Source: Niastella soli
GTDB taxonomy: Bacteria > Bacteroidota > Bacteroidia > Chitinophagales > Chitinophagaceae
Assembly: GCF_017742245.1 (NCBI RefSeq)
Contig: NZ_JAGHKO010000005.1
Coordinates: 434,001 to 498,000 of the forward strand
Length of the DNA stretch: 64,000 nucleotides
Direction of reading: 5' to 3'
The stretch's first letter is position 1. The number at the start of each line of letters is the position of its first letter. The position numbers and the translations under genes were made by a program. Under the pieces are notes generated by a model. The model did not search any database. It was not told where the DNA came from and saw only the letters and a program-made list of their open reading frames with translations. This document shows positions 1-10,172 of the stretch, piece after piece.

Positions 1-165
1 AGCACCCTGACGTTGCAATACAAGTCAGGGGTTAAAACCTACCTGGATGTTATTATTGCCGAAACCCAATTGCACACTACTCAATTGAACTATTATAATT
101 CCTTATACCAGGTAATATCAAGTAAAATAGATGTTGAAAAAGCACTCGGTACCTTGACGTACTGA
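1..165 (+). CDS. C-terminal end of TolC-like outer-membrane efflux protein (partial)
   Basis: The window opens inside a reading frame that ends with TGA at 163-165, giving 54 residues. The visible part reads YKSGVKTYLDVIIAETQL and then a Tyr/Asn/Ser-rich helix ending in KALGTLTY, the pattern of the last coiled-coil hairpin of TolC/OprM-type channels (outer membrane efflux protein family). It lies 13 nt before the adaptor gene of an RND pump on the same strand, so it very probably encodes the outer-membrane exit duct of that tripartite system. Channel first, then adaptor and pump, is less usual than adaptor-pump-channel. The N-terminal part is outside the window. Confidence 0.75.
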   Translation, partial: STLTLQYKSGVKTYLDVIIAETQLHTTQLNYYNSLYQVISSKIDVEKALGTLTY

Positions 166-178
166 AATAATAAAGCTA

Positions 179-1327
179 ATGTATATGAACAAAAAGCTTT
201 CATGGGCAATTATTTTTACCGCCGCAGGTTGGTTGCTGTCGTCGTGTAAAGATGATAAAGCCAATTCCCAACAAGCCGCTCCGCCGCCAGTTCCTGTAAA
301 TGTATATACCGTAAGCAAAGGCAAGGCCTCTTATTATGATCAATATCCCGCTACGGTAACGGCGTTGAACCAGGTTGACCTCCGGCCACAGGTGAATGGG
401 TATCTCACCGGCATCTTTTTCAAAGATGGCAGCCGGGTAAAAAAGGGGCAGAAGTTATATGAAATAGACCGCCAGCAGTATGTAGCGAATTACCAACAGG
501 CCCAGGCCAATTTACAGGTACAGCAAACCAACCTGATAAAAGCACAAAAGGATGCCGACCGCTATCATGAGCTGGAAAAGCATGATGCTATTGCTAAACA
601 AACGGTAGACTATGCCGACGCGGCCCTCGCTGCTGCCGAAAAACAGGTGGTTGCTGCCAAAGCAAATGTAGAAAGTGTTCAAACCGGTTTGCGCTATACT
701 ACTATTTATGCACCCTTCGATGGTACCATTGGCATTTCACTGGCCAAAATGGGAACTGCTGTTTCTGCCGGACAAACTTTGCTTAATACCATTTCTTCTG
801 ATGATCCGATGGCTGTTGACCTGGCCATTGATCAAAAAGACCTCTATCGTTTTGCGCAGTTGCAAAAGAAAAACGCCAATGCGAATGATTCTACTTTTAA
901 GCTGATACTTCCGGGACAGGAAACTTATCCTCATTCCGGCCAGATCTATTTAATTGACCGGGCCGTTGATCCACAAACAGGTACTATAAAAGCCCGGCTG
1001 CTTTTTCCCAATAAACAAAGCGAACTGAAAGCGGGGATGACAGCCAATGTGCGGATCCTGAACAACGCCAATACCGAAAAATTACTGATACCCCAAAAAG
1101 CAGTTGTTGAGCAAATGGGTGAATACTTTGTATATACTACCGATGGCAAAACGGCCCATCAGAAAAAGGTTAGCCTGGGCGCAAGAATTGGTGACCGGAT
1201 TGTTGTTAACGATGGGGTGACTGAAGGTGAACAGGTTATAACCGATGGCCTGCAAAAGTTAAAGGAAGGAGCGCCTGTTCAGTTGGGGCAATCAAAACCA
1301 GCCTCAGCACCCACTGCAGCTAAGTAA
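179..1327 (+). CDS. RND efflux periplasmic adaptor (AcrA/MexA-type membrane fusion protein)
   Basis: A 382-residue lipoprotein adaptor that bridges an inner-membrane RND pump to an outer-membrane channel. The N-terminus has a short basic region, a hydrophobic stretch and a lipobox ending LLSSC, so it is probably lipid-anchored. After it come a biotinyl-lipoyl-like half (DLRPQVNGYLTGIFFKDGS), an alpha-helical hairpin rich in Gln, Ala and Lys (about residues 95-165), the second lipoyl half (TIYAPFDGTIGISLAKMG) and beta-barrel and membrane-proximal domains. Length fits the HlyD/AcrA family. The start could be the first ATG or the third codon (ATG at 185), which gives a more typical MNKK signal peptide. 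It is followed after 34 nt by the pump gene. Substrate cannot be told from sequence. Confidence 0.9.
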   Translation: MYMNKKLSWAIIFTAAGWLLSSCKDDKANSQQAAPPPVPVNVYTVSKGKASYYDQYPATVTALNQVDLRPQVNGYLTGIFFKDGSRVKKGQKLYEIDRQQYVANYQQAQANLQVQQTNLIKAQKDADRYHELEKHDAIAKQTVDYADAALAAAEKQVVAAKANVESVQTGLRYTTIYAPFDGTIGISLAKMGTAVSAGQTLLNTISSDDPMAVDLAIDQKDLYRFAQLQKKNANANDSTFKLILPGQETYPHSGQIYLIDRAVDPQTGTIKARLLFPNKQSELKAGMTANVRILNNANTEKLLIPQKAVVEQMGEYFVYTTDGKTAHQKKVSLGARIGDRIVVNDGVTEGEQVITDGLQKLKEGAPVQLGQSKPASAPTAAK

Positions 1328-1361
1328 TAATGAATATTGACCATTTTCAAGAAGCTACAAT

Positions 1362-4300
1362 ATGATCGCCAATACATTTATAAAACGACCAGTGACCGCT
1401 ATAGTGATCTCTATTGTGATTGTTATGACAGGCTTACTGGCAATGAACGATTTACCCGTAGCGCAATACCCCAACATCACGCCGCCGGTTGTTCAGGTGA
1501 CCGGTGCTTTCACCGGTGCCGATGCCCAAACGGTTGAACAAACAACTACTACTGCCGTTGAAACGCAAATAAATGGTACACCTGGGATGGCTTTTTTGCA
1601 AAGCAACAGTACAAGCGATGGCCGTACCACCATGAATGTGACCTTTGAAGTAGGTACCAATGTTGACATTGCTGCCCTGGATGTACAAAACAGGGTTAGT
1701 GTGGCCACGCCTGCCTTGCCTGATGATGTTAAACGGCTTGGTCTTACCGTTCGTAAGCGTAACCCCAGCATACTAATGCTGGTAGCCATGTACTCACCCA
1801 AAGGGACACATGCGGTACCCTTCCTTGACAATTTTACCAATATATATGTAAAGGACGCTTTATTGCGGGTAAAAGGCGTTGGCGATGTATTTACCCGTGC
1901 AGATGATTTCAGTATGCGGGTTTGGTTGCATGCCGACAAACTGGCCCAATTAGGCATCACGGCCAATGAAGTAATTGCTGCGCTGCAGGAACAGAATCTG
2001 CAAGTGGCTGCCGGTTCTGTTGGTGCTCCGCCGCAACGCTCGGTCCAGGCTTTTGAATACACAGTGTTCACAAACAGCCGGCTTACTACCGCAGACCAGT
2101 TTAAAAATATTATTGTACGTAGTAACCCACAGAATGGTTCTATAGTTTACCTGAAAGATGTTGCCAGAGTAGAATTGGGTAAGTTCAATTATTCAAATAA
2201 TTCTTTTGTAGATGGTCAAAGGGCTTCGTACTTATTAGTTTACCAGGCGCCTGGCAGCAATGCATTGGAAACTGCACAAGGGGTATATGATGTAATGAGC
2301 CGGTTAAAAAAATCTTTTCCTACCGATGTTGAATATGTTGTTCCTTTTGAAGCGGTTTCAGTGGTGGAGGTTTCTATTCATGAAGTAGTGCATACCCTGT
2401 TGGAGGCATTGGCGCTGGTAGTACTGGTCGTATTCCTGTTTTTACAAAACTGGCGGGCTACTTTGATCCCTGTACTTGCCATTCCCGTTAGTATTATTGG
2501 GACTTTTGTGTTTTTTTTCCCGCTTGGGTTCACTATAAATACGCTCACCTTGTTTGGTTTTGTACTGGCCATCGGGATTGTGGTTGATGATGCTATTGTG
2601 GTGGTGGAAGCGGTGCAGCATTATATGGATGTGCAAAAAATGTCGGCCAAAGATGCTACGGCGGCTGCCATGGGCGATATCTCGGGGCCCGTTGTGGCTA
2701 TTGCCCTGATACTGGCATCGGTTTTTATTCCGGTAGGTTTTATCCCGGGTATTGTGGGCCGGTTGTATCAGCAATTTGCTATTACGATTGCCATTTCGGT
2801 GTTGATCTCTGCATTTGTAGCGCTTTCGCTCACCCCGGCCTTATGTACTCTTTTATTGAAACCCAGCCATATTAACAAAGACGCAAAGGGTCTTAACCGT
2901 TTATTCTTTTTGTTTAATGAATGGTTTGCCCGAACAACAGATTCTTATGGCCGCGGCGTAAGCAGATCTATTAAAGGCGCCCGGTATATAGTAATATTGC
3001 TGGTGTGTATTCTGGTAGGTACTTATTTACTTTTTAAGACCAAACCTACCGGGTTTATTCCAACCGAAGATGAGGGCCGTGTATACATTACCTACGAGCT
3101 CCCCGAAGCATCTTCTACCACCCGTAGTATCGAAGTATTGACTACCATTCAAAATACTTTGAAAAGCATGCCGGCCGTAGCGCATTATGCTGCATTGGGC
3201 GGATTGAATGTAGTTACCTTCTCCACCAAATCGAACGCGGGTACGGTATTTACGCAATTAAAACCCTGGGATCAAAGAAAGGATAAACAGCTGCAGATAA
3301 ACGGCGTAATTGCAGAGGTACAAAAGCGATTGTCTGTCATTAAGAACGCCAATATTGTAGTGATCCCGCCGCCACCCATACCGGGGTTAGGACAAACTGC
3401 CGGTTTTACCTTTGAATTACAGCAACGGGAAAGTACTGACGATCTTAAAACCTTTGAAAAGGTAGTGCAGAATTTTGTGGCGGAGGCCAATAAGCGGCCT
3501 GAGATAAACCGGGCCTTTTCATTTTTTACTGCCCGTACACCTGGTTATCAGGTGAATGTAGACCGGGAGCAATGCAAAAAGCTCGGCGTGTCTATTGCTG
3601 ATGTGTACAACACCATGCAAACATTTCTTGGCAGCCGCTATGTAAACGATTTTAATATTTATGGAAGAAACTTCCGCGTGGTAGCCCAGGCTGATACAGC
3701 TTTCCGCGGTGATATAAGCGAACTGCAAAGGTATTATGTGCGTAACACCGCAGGAAGCATGATTCCGCTAAGTGCAGTTACTTCTTATTCTTCTACTGAA
3801 AGCGCCCCGCTGATCCAGCACTATAACCTGTTCAGATCTGCAGAAATAAACGGCGGCTCAAAAGAGGGCTACAGCAGCGGTGACGCGCTTGCGGCATTAA
3901 GGGATGTGGCCGATAAAGTGTTGCCTACTGGCTATGGGTATGAATTTTCGGGTCTGAGCCGGGAAGAAGTGAACGCCGGTTCAAAAACAGTGTACATTTT
4001 CGCCCTGTCAGTGGCATTTGTATTTCTATTCCTGGCGGCGTTGTACGAAAGTTGGTCGGTACCTTTTTCTGTCTTGCTGGCGGTACCTATTGGTGCCTTT
4101 GGGGCTATTCTAACCCTCACGTTCATTAAAACTCTTTCTAATAACGTATATGCTCAGGTAGGATTGATCACATTGATCGGTTTGGCTGCCAAGAATGCTA
4201 TTCTGATTGTGGAATTTGCGAAGGAACGGGTAGACCGTGGGCAGGAGCTCCTTGCTTCTACGCTGGAAGCGGTAAAACTTCGGTTACGGCCTATTCTTAT

Positions 4301-4526
4301 GACTTCGCTGGCATTTATACTTGGTGTACTGCCGTTGGCCTTTGCCAGCGGGGCGGGAGCTAATGCCCGTATGACCATCGGATGGACGGTTTTTGGCGGC
4401 ATGCTATCAGCTACTATGTTATCGATATTTATAGTGCCGGTGTTATTTGTGGTCATCACCCGCTTCTCTTATGGTAAGCAAAAACTCGAGGCGTTGCGGA
4501 AAAAGGAAGGCAAGTTGGCTGAATAA
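1362..4526 (+). CDS. RND multidrug efflux pump, HAE-1 family (AcrB-like)
   Basis: A 1054-residue inner-membrane proton/drug antiporter of full family length. The start MIANTFIKRPV is the classical N-terminus of hydrophobe/amphiphile efflux pumps. Twelve transmembrane helices are arranged as two halves with large periplasmic loops. The paired acidic residues of TM4 are present in GIVVDDAIVVVEA (Asp409-Asp410 by my count), and the partner lysine of TM10 in GLAAKNAILIVEF (about Lys944), so proton relay should be intact. The porter-domain phrase PPPIPGLGQTAGF is also typical of AcrB/MexB. It forms an operon with the adaptor and the TolC-like gene. It ends 78 nt before a convergent gene, with a hairpin between. 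Candidate substrates are drugs, dyes or detergents; none can be assigned. Confidence 0.93.
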   Translation: MIANTFIKRPVTAIVISIVIVMTGLLAMNDLPVAQYPNITPPVVQVTGAFTGADAQTVEQTTTTAVETQINGTPGMAFLQSNSTSDGRTTMNVTFEVGTNVDIAALDVQNRVSVATPALPDDVKRLGLTVRKRNPSILMLVAMYSPKGTHAVPFLDNFTNIYVKDALLRVKGVGDVFTRADDFSMRVWLHADKLAQLGITANEVIAALQEQNLQVAAGSVGAPPQRSVQAFEYTVFTNSRLTTADQFKNIIVRSNPQNGSIVYLKDVARVELGKFNYSNNSFVDGQRASYLLVYQAPGSNALETAQGVYDVMSRLKKSFPTDVEYVVPFEAVSVVEVSIHEVVHTLLEALALVVLVVFLFLQNWRATLIPVLAIPVSIIGTFVFFFPLGFTINTLTLFGFVLAIGIVVDDAIVVVEAVQHYMDVQKMSAKDATAAAMGDISGPVVAIALILASVFIPVGFIPGIVGRLYQQFAITIAISVLISAFVALSLTPALCTLLLKPSHINKDAKGLNRLFFLFNEWFARTTDSYGRGVSRSIKGARYIVILLVCILVGTYLLFKTKPTGFIPTEDEGRVYITYELPEASSTTRSIEVLTTIQNTLKSMPAVAHYAALGGLNVVTFSTKSNAGTVFTQLKPWDQRKDKQLQINGVIAEVQKRLSVIKNANIVVIPPPPIPGLGQTAGFTFELQQRESTDDLKTFEKVVQNFVAEANKRPEINRAFSFFTARTPGYQVNVDREQCKKLGVSIADVYNTMQTFLGSRYVNDFNIYGRNFRVVAQADTAFRGDISELQRYYVRNTAGSMIPLSAVTSYSSTESAPLIQHYNLFRSAEINGGSKEGYSSGDALAALRDVADKVLPTGYGYEFSGLSREEVNAGSKTVYIFALSVAFVFLFLAALYESWSVPFSVLLAVPIGAFGAILTLTFIKTLSNNVYAQVGLITLIGLAAKNAILIVEFAKERVDRGQELLASTLEAVKLRLRPILMTSLAFILGVLPLAFASGAGANARMTIGWTVFGGMLSATMLSIFIVPVLFVVITRFSYGKQKLEALRKKEGKLAE

Positions 4527-4539
4527 CACAGCTATAACC

Positions 4540-4579
4540 AAAAAAACAGGACAAGCGTGCGAAAAGCTGCTTGCCCTGT
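4540..4579 (-). terminator. Intrinsic terminator between convergent genes
   Basis: ACAGGACAAGC (4546-4556) pairs with GCTTGCCCTGT (4569-4579) with one mismatch, and the run of A before 4546 gives a U tract when read on the minus strand. It therefore best ends transcription of the minus-strand barrel gene that stops at 4605, and may also block read-through from the pump gene. Confidence 0.7.
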
Positions 4580-4604
4580 CTGAAATCCACAAACACTGAC
4601 CCAT

Positions 4605-5183
4605 TTATAATTCTATGCGAATACCGGCCTGAACAAAAATAGTCCTGGTTTTGCCAACATCAATAGTATTTACGTCATCACTTATATCGGTTAGCGACCA
4701 TTCATAGGACGCATCCAGGAAGAACATGGAGATATCAAGTCCTGCTCCGGCAAATACACCCCATTGGGCATTCTTTAAATCATCTTTATTTATACTTTTT
4801 GTATTGGTAAGTATAAAGGCAGAGCCGCCGCCAAAGATGCGTGCTTTGACACTTGATTTTGAATCACCCAGGGTATAGCCGATAGATACGGGTATGCGTA
4901 TGCCGCTAATGTTGAAATCAAGGTCTTCGGCAGAGCTGCCTGTAGAATCAAATTTGCTTGATTTTTGCACATAAAAGATCCCTGGTTCCAGGTAAAAGTT
5001 CTTTTCTCCCAACACCACGGTGCCACCGATCTGCCAACCTACTTTCGCTTTGACCTCAGTGCCCGCTGCATCTTTTGACAGGTCTGTAAAATTGACCCCG
5101 GCAGCTGGTTTTATTACAAACTGTGCCTGTGTCATCGTAATTCCAAAGAACAATGCCGAAAATGATAAGAATAGTTTTTTCAT
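4605..5183 (-). CDS. Small outer-membrane beta-barrel protein (PorT/OMP_b-brl_2-like)
   Basis: A 192-residue secreted protein with a clear signal peptide (MKKLFLSFSALFFGITMTQA, cleavage before QFVIKP). The mature part alternates Gly-rich turns and amphipathic strands (KPAAGVNFTDL, GWQIGGTVVLG, IPVSIGYTLG, GVFAGAGLDISMFFLDASYEWSL) and ends in a strand, TIFVQAGIRIEL, that looks like a beta-signal. This matches the eight-stranded barrel families common in Bacteroidota (outer membrane protein beta-barrel domain, PorT-like). Function is unknown. It stands alone, with terminators on both sides. Confidence 0.75.
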   Translation of the reverse strand: MKKLFLSFSALFFGITMTQAQFVIKPAAGVNFTDLSKDAAGTEVKAKVGWQIGGTVVLGEKNFYLEPGIFYVQKSSKFDSTGSSAEDLDFNISGIRIPVSIGYTLGDSKSSVKARIFGGGSAFILTNTKSINKDDLKNAQWGVFAGAGLDISMFFLDASYEWSLTDISDDVNTIDVGKTRTIFVQAGIRIEL

Positions 5184-5720
5184 AAAAGAAAATTTATCCT
5201 TGTCTGTACAAGGGATTAAAAATTAATTAGTACTACACTCCAGGCAACAAAGGGAATATGTAATCAGGATAAGTCGGGCACAAAAGGAATGCACAACCCC
5301 GTAGGATTATACGAATTGTAATATTGGGAAGAAAGAGAGCGGATTTCTGGAAAGGCAATATTATGTATAAAAAATTTCAGGTAACCGAAGAGCAACCTTT
5401 TTATTATGCCTCAATTTGCCAAAACGGGCAATACATAAAAAAGCTCCCCGATGAATCGGGGAAACTTTTTCCTGATTCCGTCGATACAATTTTTTCGATA
5501 AATAGGTAGGATACTTATAACTGCTTTGACGTTTTATCTCCCATTAGTGGCTTTGTAATTCCTGTATTTTTTCCATTAATTGCGGACCTAAGATCATAGA
5601 TAGTGTTTTGAGATGAACACATGTTGGGTTGCAAAATGGTAACTATCATATGTGACACTTGTCATGGGGTAGAACCGCCATGTTGAATTTTATTTTGGCA
5701 GGTTTTCTACAAAATGGGGG
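5184..5720. other. Intergenic spacer without a supported gene
   Basis: This 537-bp stretch separates two minus-strand genes. It holds the terminator at 5437-5472 and a short palindrome, TGACACTTGTCA, near 5650. A 61-codon frame at 5324-5509 runs straight through the terminator and has no family signature, so I do not accept it as a gene. The part next to 5183 should carry the promoter of the barrel gene, but no clear -33/-7 pair is seen. Confidence 0.5.
5437..5472 (-). terminator. Intrinsic terminator downstream of the giant adhesin-like gene
   Basis: CCCCGA (5446-5451) and TCGGGG (5456-5461) form a compact stem with loop TGAA. It is flanked by A5-6 on the left and T5 on the right, so it can work in both directions. 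Read on the minus strand it follows the stop of the gene at 5721. Confidence 0.8.
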
Positions 5721-8700
5721 CTATCGGATCAATTCAACTATTCCCTTTCTGTACTTCGGGTCATCGCCTTTCAGCTGATATCTGCATTGCCATACAAAAG
5801 TTCCGGAATTGGCCGGTGTTCCATTCACTTTTCCATCCCAGCCCTTTAGTGGGTCCTTGCTGGTAAAGACCAATTGCCCATAACGATTGAACACCTGCAG
5901 TTCAAAATTGATGGCTATGCCATATACCATGGCGCGAAATACATCATTCTTTCCATCATTCCCTGGCGTAAAGCCATTGGGAATGAAAACTCCGGCAAGG
6001 CAATCCTTCCGGTAGATCTGTACCGTATCACTGCCGGAACATCCGTCCTTATTCGCTACGCTTAAAATATAAACTCCCGGCTTATCGATAGTAATAGACG
6101 GTTGTAAAGAACCGGTAGACCACAGGTAATTACTATAAGAACCCGATGGTACCAGCTCAAGTGAAGCATAGCTGCATAATGAATCACTTGCCGTAAGGAA
6201 ATTGGCAGGCGATGGAACAATCTTCTTTATATTGATGCTGTCCTTGCTTATACATCCATGACTGTTTGTTACGCTGACCTTGTACAGGCCTATGTTATTG
6301 ACGGTGTAGTACCGGGAAGTGCTGCCGTCTTGCCATGCATAACTGCTCTGCTGGCCCGCATCAAGCACCACGGGGGATTGCCCCTCGCAGAGGTTGCGGT
6401 CGGCCCCCAGGTTTACGTGTGGAAGTGAATACAATTGCTGGATTGTGAGGGTGTCGTTAGTAGTGCAATTATTAGTATCCAATGCGGAAATGATATAGGT
6501 GGCAGCTTGTTTGGCAATGATGGTTGCTGCAGTAGCTCCTGTATTCCATAGATAGCTGGCATAATTGGCGCCTGCTTGCAGGATAATAGAATCTCCACTG
6601 CAAAAGCTGGTATCGGCGCCTAATGAAACAGGTCTCGCATTTTTTACCTCCATCAAAACACTGTCTTCTGCCTTGCAGCCTTCTTTGGTGGTAGCCAGCA
6701 GGTTCACACGTTGTGCCTGTAAGAGTTTAAACGATGCGGTTTGATTGGTTGAGAGCTGGGCACTCCCTGATCGCCACTGATATGTCTGGAACTGACCAGG
6801 TGCAGTAAGCAACGCCGGACCGGCATAACAAACAAGGGTATCGCCTGAAATGTCAAGTGGAGGAACGGTTATGGCTGTTATATTGACCGTATCATAGAAA
6901 TGTTCGGCGCATTTATTATCTGTTTCTACAAAATATTGTCCGCCCTGCTTCACCTTGAAGTCTGTATTGGTTGATCCATCCTGCCATTTATACGAATTAA
7001 AACCGGTTCCCGCCGTCAGTAATAAAGAATCTCCCGGACACAGGTAGCTGTCATTGCCAAGGTTCAGGGTTGATCCGTCACTTTGAATTTGGACCAGTTT
7101 GCGGTCGGTAATGAGGTGGCAGCCATCATCTACTTTAGCTTCCACCCATATGCTACCTGTTTTTTTGAACTGTAATTCCAATTCACCGGTATTGTTGCGG
7201 ATGCGGGTGGCATAAGCCGTGTCGAATGTCCATTGAGGAAGCACTTTACAGTCAATATCCTTATCGGCCAGATAATTATAGGAACTACCAATTCGGCAAA
7301 TATCGTTGGGCCCGGTGATCTGTAAAGCCGAACACACGTCGAGGTGATTACAGGGAATGGCTGTAACTTCCTGTCCGTCGTCATCAGGCGCCAGGGTAAT
7401 AGTTTTGCTGGCAGTTTGAAAGCTCACGGGGTAAGGGGTCACTATGATCGGGATAGGAGCAGGGTCCAGATCGAGCAATGGCAGGGTGCCTTCTACATAT
7501 GGGCAATCGCCGCGTTCGCCAGTACTGCTGAGTTTAATTATATAGGGGTCCCAATAGTAGCTGTTACTGCCCCCAAAGCTATTACCAGCCAGGTATATAC
7601 TGCCGTTATCAGCCACAGATAACCCACTGGGGCTTCCATAGTCCAAAGGATATTCATGCTTGAATACTGCATCCAGCGCCGTATCTATTTTTATCACTAC
7701 ATTGCTGTATGCTGAGCCCTTTAAGGAATGACACGCTGCATACATGAATCCGTTCTTCACATCGCCAGCGCTGTATCCACTTGATTGTTCATCAATTATC
7801 CGCATTTTTTCAATCTTGCCGGTGGTGTCGTAAGTAGCCATAAGGAAGTGGCTATTTTTGTCATTACCAGCATAGAATATATGACCGTTGTCGAATTTTG
7901 CCAATCGGGTATATAATGAAGATCCAAAGCCCACAGCTTTTGTAAGCCGGTAGGCATTCAGTGCATTTCCTGTTTGCTTATCAAGGCGGATAGTGGTGGT
8001 GGCGTCGCCTTCCATAATTATAATTAAAGATGTATTGGTAATGGCCATGGTGAGGGGACCGCCATTGCCCGTTGGTAATTCATAGGCCTTTAGCCAAACG
8101 TCGTTGCCCAGTGCATCCATTTTGTACACCAGCACTTTTGCTTTTGTAAATCCGTACCCCATTACCGATTGAATAAAATAAAAATTGCCTTCCTGGTCTT
8201 TATACATGTCGCCGAATACCAATCCTGCCCCTGCAGAAAAGTTCGAATTGGTGATCATTGTTTTTGACCACAGCATATTCAGGTTATCTGAAAGCAATGA
8301 GAATGTGTATATAGTTTTTCCAGAACTCCCATCATAGGTCTGTAACATCATTTGGTGCTCGTCCATTTTATTGGCATATACAGGGGTAGCTACGCCATCA
8401 CTGAACACTTTTACTCCTTTTACAAAATTTCCCTTTTCATCGAATAGTTTAATGCCGCCGGAAGTCACGGCAGCATCACCAATGTAGCGGTCTTGCCGTG
8501 AGGTCACTGTTACCTGGATCGTATTGTTCAGTAAAAAATATTTAGTGAAACCGTCGTAAAAACTATGCGAAGCGTATTTCTTGTAATAAGAAGTGAAACA
8601 ATCATCGAGGTTGGGAATAAACGGGCAATAATTCTGGTTGCAATCAAAGCTGGCATTGATGAAGGCATCGGTCAGTGAACCTGAGCTGGCAGACAACGGT

Positions 8701-10139
8701 ACAGGTTGCGGCGATGCAGAAAAGGACATCACTTTATTGGGGGCTTGTATCTTCTCATTCGACTGATTAACTTCCTTCTGGTAACCGCAGCCAGTGGCGC
8801 CAATGCTATCAGTTTTAATAAGAATAACCTCTGTGCCGGCGCTGGTATTCAGTCCAAAAAGAAACCCGCCATCGCCACACGCGGTAACGCCTTTTAATGC
8901 TGCACCGATGGGAACTGTAATGCTTTTGGAATGTTCAATCGAGGTGGTATAGTCGGGAGGTTGCCGCAGAAAGAACAGTTTCCCATCCTGCGGAACGCAT
9001 ACTCCCATTGCACGACCTGTATTGTCCAGGCCTACAGTCGAGTTCCAGTCAATGTTGGCAGGCGCCAGGTAAGTATGTTGGGTTTCAGAGCCGGCCGATT
9101 GATAAGTGATATTACGTATCAATGAAAATCCGGTTGGGCGTTTTAAAATGCCAAGCAGGACAGTGCGGCCAAAAAACCTGGTCATGGCGCCATATTGTGT
9201 TTCATCGGTTCCATTATTCATTTGGGCGCCGGCTGTAAGGGCGCCGGTATTGACATTCATTTCCACCAACCGGGTAAACCGGTTGCCGGTCTCCAGTACG
9301 TTACAGACCAGTAACATTGTTGAATTCGAATAATTATAACCGGTTATATCCACCAGGTTGGGCACACTTACCTGAGACGAGTTGAGCGTAGTTCCACTCA
9401 GGTTGATTGTTGCGCATATAACAGCATCTGTTATCCGAATGGCCAGCGCGATGCGATTGTTTTCAGATAATTGCATGCTTACCTGTAACGGACTGGTTGG
9501 TGCAGTATATTGCTGTAGCCAGGTTATAGTGAGATCAGCAGCAAGCCTGGCTACGAATACCTGGTTAAGCCCGTTGTTAATGGTGCCTGCTATTATCATA
9601 TCGCCTTGTGCCAGGGTGCCAACTGCGTGTAAGGTACAGGGTTGGCCATTGATCAGTAATGTTTTTTGAAGTAGTGTATTGCCTGCATTATCCAACCTGA
9701 TCAGCAGACCTTCCTGTTGTAAACCCGCTGTTGTGATATTACCGGCGACGATAATGGTTGCGTCAATTAAGGTTTGGAGTCCCCTGATCTCTATCTTTTC
9801 ACCGGCTGCCGGCGTAAGCCGTAGGTAATAGGTTGATGTTTTGCATGCCCTTGAAGATGTCACTGCCAGTTTAGCAGAGCGCAAGGCATTGAGATTATTT
9901 TTGGGTAGAATGGCTTTAATAGTTCTAAATCTGGATGTATCCAGGGGGATTTCACCTGACTTGCCAGCAAGTGGGTTTATATTGAATGGTATCGGCTGGC
10001 TATACACGATCAGGCATAACAGGCATAGGACGGCAACGGAAATAAGGGGTTTGATATTTTCACGGTTTTGGTCAGATACAAAAATGCTAAAAAAGTCGGA
10101 AAATCTGGGAAAACGAATACCGGAAGGCGTCAGGGGCAT
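5721..10139 (-). CDS. Giant secreted Ig/PKD-like repeat protein with gliding-type (CHU) type IX C-terminal domain
   Basis: A protein of about 1470 residues, probably exported and surface-attached through the type IX secretion system. A hydrophobic signal core (ISVAVLCLLCLIVYSQ) is followed by about 950 residues of beta-propeller-like or WD-like character. Five repeats of roughly 75-85 residues then follow, of the form LGAD..C.GDS..L.AG...Y.W..GS......G.Y.V....GC...D.V.I. The last 90 residues carry FIPNGFTPGNDGKNDVFR, FNRYGQLVF and GWDGKVNG, diagnostic of the gliding_CHU C-terminal domain (TIGR04131). The longest frame begins at 10151, but that ATG lies inside a terminator arm, so I prefer the ATG at 10139; this still leaves an unusually long stretch before the signal core and the true start is uncertain. 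Likely an adhesin or surface matrix protein; ligand unknown. Confidence 0.8.
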   Translation of the reverse strand: MPLTPSGIRFPRFSDFFSIFVSDQNRENIKPLISVAVLCLLCLIVYSQPIPFNINPLAGKSGEIPLDTSRFRTIKAILPKNNLNALRSAKLAVTSSRACKTSTYYLRLTPAAGEKIEIRGLQTLIDATIIVAGNITTAGLQQEGLLIRLDNAGNTLLQKTLLINGQPCTLHAVGTLAQGDMIIAGTINNGLNQVFVARLAADLTITWLQQYTAPTSPLQVSMQLSENNRIALAIRITDAVICATINLSGTTLNSSQVSVPNLVDITGYNYSNSTMLLVCNVLETGNRFTRLVEMNVNTGALTAGAQMNNGTDETQYGAMTRFFGRTVLLGILKRPTGFSLIRNITYQSAGSETQHTYLAPANIDWNSTVGLDNTGRAMGVCVPQDGKLFFLRQPPDYTTSIEHSKSITVPIGAALKGVTACGDGGFLFGLNTSAGTEVILIKTDSIGATGCGYQKEVNQSNEKIQAPNKVMSFSASPQPVPLSASSGSLTDAFINASFDCNQNYCPFIPNLDDCFTSYYKKYASHSFYDGFTKYFLLNNTIQVTVTSRQDRYIGDAAVTSGGIKLFDEKGNFVKGVKVFSDGVATPVYANKMDEHQMMLQTYDGSSGKTIYTFSLLSDNLNMLWSKTMITNSNFSAGAGLVFGDMYKDQEGNFYFIQSVMGYGFTKAKVLVYKMDALGNDVWLKAYELPTGNGGPLTMAITNTSLIIIMEGDATTTIRLDKQTGNALNAYRLTKAVGFGSSLYTRLAKFDNGHIFYAGNDKNSHFLMATYDTTGKIEKMRIIDEQSSGYSAGDVKNGFMYAACHSLKGSAYSNVVIKIDTALDAVFKHEYPLDYGSPSGLSVADNGSIYLAGNSFGGSNSYYWDPYIIKLSSTGERGDCPYVEGTLPLLDLDPAPIPIIVTPYPVSFQTASKTITLAPDDDGQEVTAIPCNHLDVCSALQITGPNDICRIGSSYNYLADKDIDCKVLPQWTFDTAYATRIRNNTGELELQFKKTGSIWVEAKVDDGCHLITDRKLVQIQSDGSTLNLGNDSYLCPGDSLLLTAGTGFNSYKWQDGSTNTDFKVKQGGQYFVETDNKCAEHFYDTVNITAITVPPLDISGDTLVCYAGPALLTAPGQFQTYQWRSGSAQLSTNQTASFKLLQAQRVNLLATTKEGCKAEDSVLMEVKNARPVSLGADTSFCSGDSIILQAGANYASYLWNTGATAATIIAKQAATYIISALDTNNCTTNDTLTIQQLYSLPHVNLGADRNLCEGQSPVVLDAGQQSSYAWQDGSTSRYYTVNNIGLYKVSVTNSHGCISKDSINIKKIVPSPANFLTASDSLCSYASLELVPSGSYSNYLWSTGSLQPSITIDKPGVYILSVANKDGCSGSDTVQIYRKDCLAGVFIPNGFTPGNDGKNDVFRAMVYGIAINFELQVFNRYGQLVFTSKDPLKGWDGKVNGTPANSGTFVWQCRYQLKGDDPKYRKGIVELIR

Positions 10140-10172
10140 AAAAAAAAGCATCCACCGGTAAGTAAATGCTTT
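10140..10172 (-). terminator. Intrinsic terminator after the beta-propeller gene, overlapping the next gene's 5' end
   Basis: AAAGCAT (10145-10151) and ATGCTTT (10166-10172) form a seven-bp stem with a 14-nt loop, followed on the minus strand by an eight-U tract. It ends the gene stopping at 10276 and runs into the start region of the 5721-10139 gene. Confidence 0.5.

Noticed and set aside
5324-5509. 61-codon plus-strand frame
   Set aside because: It runs through an intrinsic terminator, has no family sequence and lacks a promoter of its own.
7344-7622. Plus-strand frame inside the giant adhesin-like gene
   Set aside because: It is antisense to a well-supported repeat protein and carries no family signal; the same holds for the other plus-strand frames at 8706-9669.
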